NCBI GenBank assembly: GCA_002007465.1
Contig: LNAC01000768.1
Coordinates: 496,001-560,000 of the forward strand
Direction of reading: 5' to 3'
DNA from: Ailurus styani
Lineage: Eukaryota > Chordata > Mammalia > Carnivora > Ailuridae
DNA length: 64,000 nt
Positions 58,162 to 64,000 of the stretch are shown here, one piece after another. How positions within the stretch are numbered: the first letter of the stretch is position 1; each line of letters opens with the position of its first letter. The notes under the pieces are model-generated. The model saw only the letters and a program-made list of their open reading frames with translations. It had not been told where the DNA came from and searched no databases. The position numbers and the translations under genes were made by a program.

Positions 58162-61100
58162 TTGACTCATTTTTTTCTTTTTCTTTACCTGTTTTTGTTT
58201 TGTTACTATTTTGATCTGCTTATCTGAATATCATAACATGTAATATTATATGTTATGCTGTTAATGTGTTGACATTACATATTATTTTATCTAGCTCTCT
58301 GTTGTTCTTAATGGGAATATTTCTCTAGATACATAGACCACAATATTGAAGAAAAAGTAATATATAAATGATACTTTCCAAGGGGAAAACTGCCACTGTT
58401 TCCAGATAGAATGCCTTGAACAGCACTTGTCAATTCAGGATTTTCACACATTGTAATCTCTGTTTATGACACACTTCCTTATACTTGCCTAACATCTCAC
58501 TTATTAAAAAGTAAGCAGTAAATTCAGTTATTCTAAAACTGCAAATTTCAGCCATGTTGGAATGTTGGATGTGAACTAAATGGCTTCCATTAGCAAGGTC
58601 ACATTTCTTTCTCGATTCCCAGTTATGATTGCACATATTCCTTTCCTATAGTACTTTATTAAAGATTATAGGATACAGTCACAACACTCCAATACACCAA
58701 CTTTCCTGACCCCCTCCAATTAAGTTTTCCTAAACTTACAGGCTAGAAAGGTAAATGATCTGAATTGCAAGTTCAAGCAAATGTTTCACTACCCCTTAGC
58801 AGGGACTGTCGGTTTCCATGCAAAGCATACAGAAATCCTTTCTACTCCTCAAGTTCTCAAACTCGGGTTATTCCAAGTATTACTGCTATACCTATTTATG
58901 ATATCTACATGGGTATTTTTCACTGTTGTTAGTACTGAATGACAAAAAAGCATAATTAGAAAGTTTGTATACATCTCTTTTCAAGTAGGCTGTTTTCAGT
59001 ATGAAAAACAATGTTACTGCTATTAAATCTGTCTTTTCATTTCTAGACTCTACTTTCTTAGCAATAGTTTAATTACTAAGCATTTGTCAATATATTGTGA
59101 TAAATGCAGGAACTATATTTCCAGATTAACAAATCAACAACATCTACTACCAAGTATTTACAATACTAGAAAGTATTTCCTGTTGAGAAAATAATGAAAA
59201 ATAATAATAATAAAAGGAAAGACTTTGAAAATCTCTAATATTCTCCAATGAAGTTTTTCAGCCAAAACACCCAGTTTGATTCTGATTGGCCCACGGTGAG
59301 TCACACACATCTGAGTCAATGATGTCTGGTACCAAATGGATATCAGTCATGTAACCAGGATCATAAACTACTGTTGGATCCAGAAATTGGGTCAATTCTA
59401 AAATCACTACTGTCTAGAATGAGAAATGGGTAATTTTTCAATATCCGCCAAAAATGGGTAATTTTTCAATATAATTTTTTCTCCCTATATTACCTTTGTT
59501 TCTTCCCCCCCCCTTTGTCTGTTTTGACCACTCTCTTCCATGAAAGTTTTTCCCCCTCAAATACAAGCAAATGAAAATATTTCTGCTCAATGTTATTAAA
59601 GATATTTCTTCTGAGAACGGTAAAGAATATATCTGATTTCATTAATTATTTTTCCAAGTTATATATTAATAAAATAGGTAATACTGCAGCAGGTACTTTA
59701 TAGTTTTCTTTTAAATAATTTTCTATAACATCCTGGAAGTACCTGATCTTGAGATTATACAGTTCATCTCTGTATTTTCTGCCCATGCCTTTTCAATTCC
59801 AAGTAGTGCTATTTTGTTGCTACTATAATTTTCATTATAGAGTTGAAGTATAGCAATAGAAGCAATTTACTTCTCCCAGTCTACTGGTTCAAATCTTATT
59901 AACCTCAAGTTTTCTAAACAACAGTCTTTGAATACCTTTTTTTTTTCAATTTGTTCTAGAAACACTGTCAAGTAGTAACATTAGCAACTTTTAAACATGA
60001 TATTTCCAATGTGTTATATACAATGTTGTCTGCATTCAAAGTAAATCTGGTATTCTGTAGGAATCAAATATCAGTGCATTGAAAGGTCTAAGTTCAAGAC
60101 CAAGCTTCTAAATTTGCTAATCCACAGTTAGAAAGGAAATCTGGAATTCTTCTTCATGGGATTGCAACTTCGATACAGATAGAAGGGTCAGGTCTCTTTT
60201 CTACCTACCACATATCTAGATATTTTACACTTAAGACCAATCAATCTCTCAATGCTAATAACATCTTCATTATTACCTATAATTTTTCCAGGAAACATCC
60301 CCCTGCCCCAGGAAACCTTCTGAGGTTCATAAAGGTCATTATAAGAAAAATATAGCACTCTATATTCATGTCACTGATCACTCCCAAGTGCTCAGACTGA
60401 TTGTTCTGTATTGGGAGAGTGAGAAAGGCGATATTGCTAGGTCATCACCTGATTGATCTCCCTGAAACTCTTTCAAAAAGAAAGGAAGATGGGTTGTCAA
60501 ATGAGAAAACAGACTTAATGTAGAATTCAAAAAGAACATTTGATTTACAAAATGGCAGAAAGCTAATCTGTCACAGAATATTTCCTCTTTTAAACACTTT
60601 GCCTCTGTTCAAAATTTACAGATTCTTGGAATTAGGAAATGGAGATCATCAAGGGAACATTTTTCTGCTTACCACAAAAAGTTAAGCAATGAGTCCTTCT
60701 GGGTAGATCAAACTGGGACAAAACTGTACCTGTACAGGCAAAAGGAAGCACAGAAAGTCCTGATCATATAGGGAGAATTTTTTCAAATGGCCATAAAAAC
60801 ACAGATATTATTTATATAAGGGAGAATCAGTTATGTATTTAAGATTTTCACATTGATAAAATTCATATTTTTGTTTAACATAACTGAATTGATTCATTTA
60901 ACCCACAAATAATTATTAATAAGACCTTATGCATCATGGACTCAGTAAATCACTGATGATAAAATGGTGGGGGAAAAAAAGAGACATATTTACCATCAGA
61001 GGGTTTAAAGTGTAGTAGGGGGAGACAGTCATTAATAACAAAATTATTTCACATAATTTATTTGGAATTCTGCACTAGAGATTTGTCTCGGTTCATCCAT

Positions 61101-61587
61101 TTATAAATACATCCATCATTTGTTTATATCAGTATTGATATATGAATATTTATTTTAAACTTTGGGTTATAATCCAATTACATGATTTCCTTGGTCAAAT
61201 AGTCCCAACTTCAGCCATTGGAAACCTTGCAGTTGACTCCTGGGTCCCTCTGATCTACCTCATCAGTAGTTTAAAAAAAAAAAAAAAAGTTTTTCCTAGT
61301 TGGTTTGTAGGTTGGTTGGTTAGCTTATTAGCACATGATTTTCTGGTAGAACAAGATGTTCCAACCTTACCTTGTTTATTTCCTGGCCCAGACTGGAATC
61401 AGCTTTTTCTCCAAGGAAACCTTATTTCTCCAAATAAACCTCACTTTTATTGGAGAACGGCATTAATCCACCATTTTAAAAATGATAAATCAGACAGCAT
61501 TCATTTTTGGCTGGAACAGGATTAAAACAAATTCATTAGTTGTCAATTTTTAAATATATAAGACCATATGAAATGCGATTTCAAGAT
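58162..61587. other. Single-copy AT-rich DNA, no gene seen
   Basis: A 21-bp sequence is duplicated at 59424-59444 and 59452-59472. A cluster with two TGAGTCA motifs and an inverted CCAAT is at 59285-59318. A poly-A run is at 61274-61288. No gene recognised. Confidence 0.5.
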
Positions 61588-61650
61588 CTCACAATCCTGA
61601 GATCATGACCTGAGCCAAAATCAAGAGTCACTGAGCCACCCAGGTGCTGC
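61588..61650 (-). mobile_element. CAN-SINE head fragment, antisense
   Basis: 'tctcacaatcctgagatcatgacctgagccaaaatcaagag' then CACTGAGCCACCCAGGTG: only the tRNA-like head half remains, with about 20 bp missing between CAAGAGTC and ACTGAGCC. Confidence 0.85.
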
Positions 61651-61925
61651 TGTTTTTCTTTTTCATAGATGTCTGTTTGTCAGGTGAGGAAGTTGCTTTC
61701 TACTCTAAGTTTGCTGAGAGTTTTTCCTAAGAATGGATGCTAAATATTGTCAAATGTTTTGTTTTGATGCCTGCATCTACCGGTACGATCATTTGGTCTT
61801 TCTTCTTTAGATTCTCAATATGCGATGTTATATTAATTGGTTTTCCAATATTAAATCAACTTTGCACTCCCATGAAAAATAACATTTAATCATGATGTAT
61901 AATCCTTTTGATATATTTGTAAGCC
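61651..61925 (-). mobile_element. L1 ORF2 reverse-transcriptase fragment, antisense
   Basis: 'ttgctgagagtttttcctaagaatggatgctaaatattgtcaaatg' and 'gcctgcatctaccggtacgatcatttgg' to 'taatcatgatgtataatccttttgatat' match the antisense L1 block also seen at 12990-13190. Short and broken. Confidence 0.8.
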
Positions 61926-62033
61926 TTCTATGATTTTGAACAGGAAGGTGAAATAATATGATCTTGTTTTTAAAATGGCTTTTCTGGCCACTGGCTTGAC
62001 AATAAACATCAGGGTGTAAGTGTGGACACAGCT

Positions 62034-62268
62034 ATTGTTTTTGTTTTTGTTTTTATTCAGTGTTCCAAGATTCATTGTGTATGCACCACGTCCAGTGCTC
62101 CATGCAATACGTGCTCTCCTTAATACCCACCACCAGGCTCACCCATCCCCTCTCCTTTCCCCTCCTCCAAAACCCTCAGTTTGTTTCTCAGAGTCCACAG
62201 TCTCTCATGGTTGGTCTCCCCCTCTGATTTCCCCCAATTCACCTTTCCTTTCCTTCTCCTAATGTTAA
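62034..62268 (-). mobile_element. Young-type L1 3' UTR fragment, antisense
   Basis: 'gttccaagattcattgtgtatgcaccacgtccagtgctccatgcaatacgtgctctccttaatacccaccaccaggctcaccc' is the reverse complement of the 3' UTR seen in carnivore L1s of younger type. It is preceded by a (TTTTTG)n tail region. It stops abruptly at about 62268, giving a short 5'-truncated insertion. Confidence 0.72.
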
Positions 62269-64000
62269 CTGAAGACTATTACAATACTTTATGTGAGAGA
62301 TGAAAATAGCTTAGACCATGGTGATTACAGTAGGAGTGTGGACCTGTGGTTGAATTTCTATATAAAATCTAATGTTTGAATAATATGAATTCCTACTGAT
62401 TTAATATAGGATATGAAAGAAGAAACAAGTGAAAAAATTTAACCTAAATAACTTGAAGTATAGAATCATTATCCATTCTGATGGGAAAAAATAGGGGTGG
62501 ATCAGTTTTCAGGGAACAAACAAAATTCATTTTTGGACAAATTAAGTTTGAAATTTACATTAGGTATATAATTGTCACTGTCAATAGAATGTTTAATATA
62601 TGGAGTTGGAGTTCAGTAACCTAATTGTGATTAAGAGAAATCACTTAATATTTTGTTTCATAAAACAAAATTCAGTTCCTTGATTTACAATGGTGTCTTT
62701 TTATTATACTTAAAATGCTAGTATGAGTTGTCAAGATTCAGGTCAAATCAAGTTAGTAATCATATTTTTTTTAATCAGAAAAGTGCTAAAATCCATGGAG
62801 AACAACCTGATATTTGATGAAGTATCTCAGTGCCTCAAAAGCACACATCTCCATTATGGATGTGAAATGTGCTCCCAAAATGCAAAGTCATTCTCCAAGC
62901 AGTGCTAGAGAAGTGCTGACACATCCTTATTCATGCCCTCTTGACGATCACAGCAAGCATCCATATCGAGTCACAATTACTTAGATTTGCCTTTTAAATT
63001 GGAATCACTGACATCTTGAAATTATCTACACTACATCAGTTAGAATTCTGAATGTCTTACAGTTTCTTTCGTGACAGGTTTAAGGAGTAAAGAATCTGTA
63101 TATATGCTAAGAAGAAACTTCTTAAGAAATAAAATAAACATGGAACTTATTAAAAGAAACCCTCATTTGTTACCTTCATTTGTATTTCAAATAATATTTA
63201 TCTTATCATGACAAATAATAATAAATCTTTATCAAACCAACAGCACGATAATTTAAGTAGTTTTCTTTGTATATTCACTAACTACCCAACATCACAGTTT
63301 TGCTATTGCCTAAACAACACTACATTTAAAAAGCAGTTAAATAGTTCATTCACCACTAGTCAGGGAATATTGTACTATTAAAATGACTGTGTTTTAGAAA
63401 ATATTCCTATTAAATGTTTACTGATTTATTTTTCGAAGAGGAAATAACAGAATTATTGAATAACTTGATGAATCATGTCATCAAACCAGCATTATGCATT
63501 TTAAGTATTAAGCCAGCACATGATCAATTGAGATCTTTTTTTGTTTTTGTCTATGTGGGTGTCATTTGTGCATAATCACAAAGCCAGCACATGAACAACA
63601 GAAGAAAAATGTGTTTATTATTGTGTATTTAACTTTTTGTATTTGTACTTTTGTGTTTGGCATTATGTTTGATGCCATTGCTCTGTTCTTATTTGGAATA
63701 TAACAGGTTGAAGGTTGTGGGAAGCAAGAAAAAAGTTATCTATGGAAGGACTTCATTTGCATTATTTCCAAATTAACTGAATAACTAAAAGAAAGGAATA
63801 TATGACATTGTAGAAGGTTCAAAGGATAATTTCATTTTATTAGCTGTATTGTTTCACATTGACCAAAAAGCAGAGTAAGTCAAGACAGAAAAAATTAGTA
63901 CCTCTTCAAGCAAATCTAGCATCAGTAAGAACAACAAAGTTTTCCACTTTACAAATACCGATTTCACCGAAGTTTTACAGAATCACTTGTAAAAAAATCC
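62269..64000. other. Single-copy AT-rich DNA with a tiny poly-T insertion-like structure
   Basis: An 18-bp near-identical repeat (AAGCCAGCACATGA-CAA) at 63510-63527 and 63581-63598 flanks about 53 bp that starts with a T-rich run; see findings. No gene recognised. Confidence 0.5.

Noticed and set aside
61142..61525. 127-residue plus-strand open frame
   Set aside because: Crosses a poly-A run as poly-Lys; no domain, no start context, no repeat of protein-like composition elsewhere.

Overview
This window is nuclear DNA from a placental carnivore. About 32 tRNA-Lys-derived CAN-SINEs (SINEC) lie on both strands, roughly one per 2 kb. They share the head 'CCTGGGTGGCTCAGT', the 'TCAGGTCATGATC' body and an (AAATAA)n AAATCTT tail. 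The youngest copies carry the 'GTGGGTTAAAGCC' head and 'CTGCCTACTTGTGATC' body that I associate from memory with mustelids (ferret/mink/marten type). Carnivora is secure; the family is an inference. The DNA is AT-rich and shows no convincing host exon, CpG island, tRNA or other RNA gene on either strand. I read it as a gene desert or a very large intron. Every long open frame I could explain lies in a transposable element, a SINE or low-complexity sequence.

Layout. 0-5 kb: an antisense ancient L1 3' half, then a sense L1 split by two SINEs and by a Tigger1-like DNA transposon. 5-15 kb: mostly single-copy DNA with two antisense L1 pieces (7.9-9 kb, 12.4-13.3 kb), each with a SINE inserted. 15-24.5 kb: a MIR, an antisense MaLR-type LTR, an L2-like stretch and several SINEs; all five N characters of the window fall here. 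25-30 kb: MIR, a hAT-Charlie MITE, an antisense L1, a sense L1 3' end and SINEs. 30-38.6 kb: dense SINEs, one sense MaLR LTR and a decayed, gene-like GC-richer patch at 34.1-34.5 kb. 38.6-49.5 kb: a stack of old sense-strand L1s containing an antisense LTR, an antisense L1 piece with its own SINE, and a younger 5'-truncated L1 (45845-49381). 50-64 kb: mostly single-copy AT-rich DNA with a few SINEs and L1 fragments.

The most useful observations concern structure, not genes. (1) All five single N characters sit exactly between near-identical direct repeats, which looks like unmerged contig overlaps or alleles. (2) At 23.6-23.95 kb one repeat copy carries a SINE and the other has the empty site, suggesting a segregating SINE insertion. 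(3) At 22.65-22.84 kb a SINE has its middle replaced by about 100 bp resembling sequence 0.77 kb upstream. (4) The order of nested insertions can be read in two places. (5) A 34.1-34.5 kb patch has minus-strand coding-like frames and may be a decayed processed pseudogene of unidentified origin. I found no support for a new biological system; the window is informative mainly for repeat history and assembly quality.
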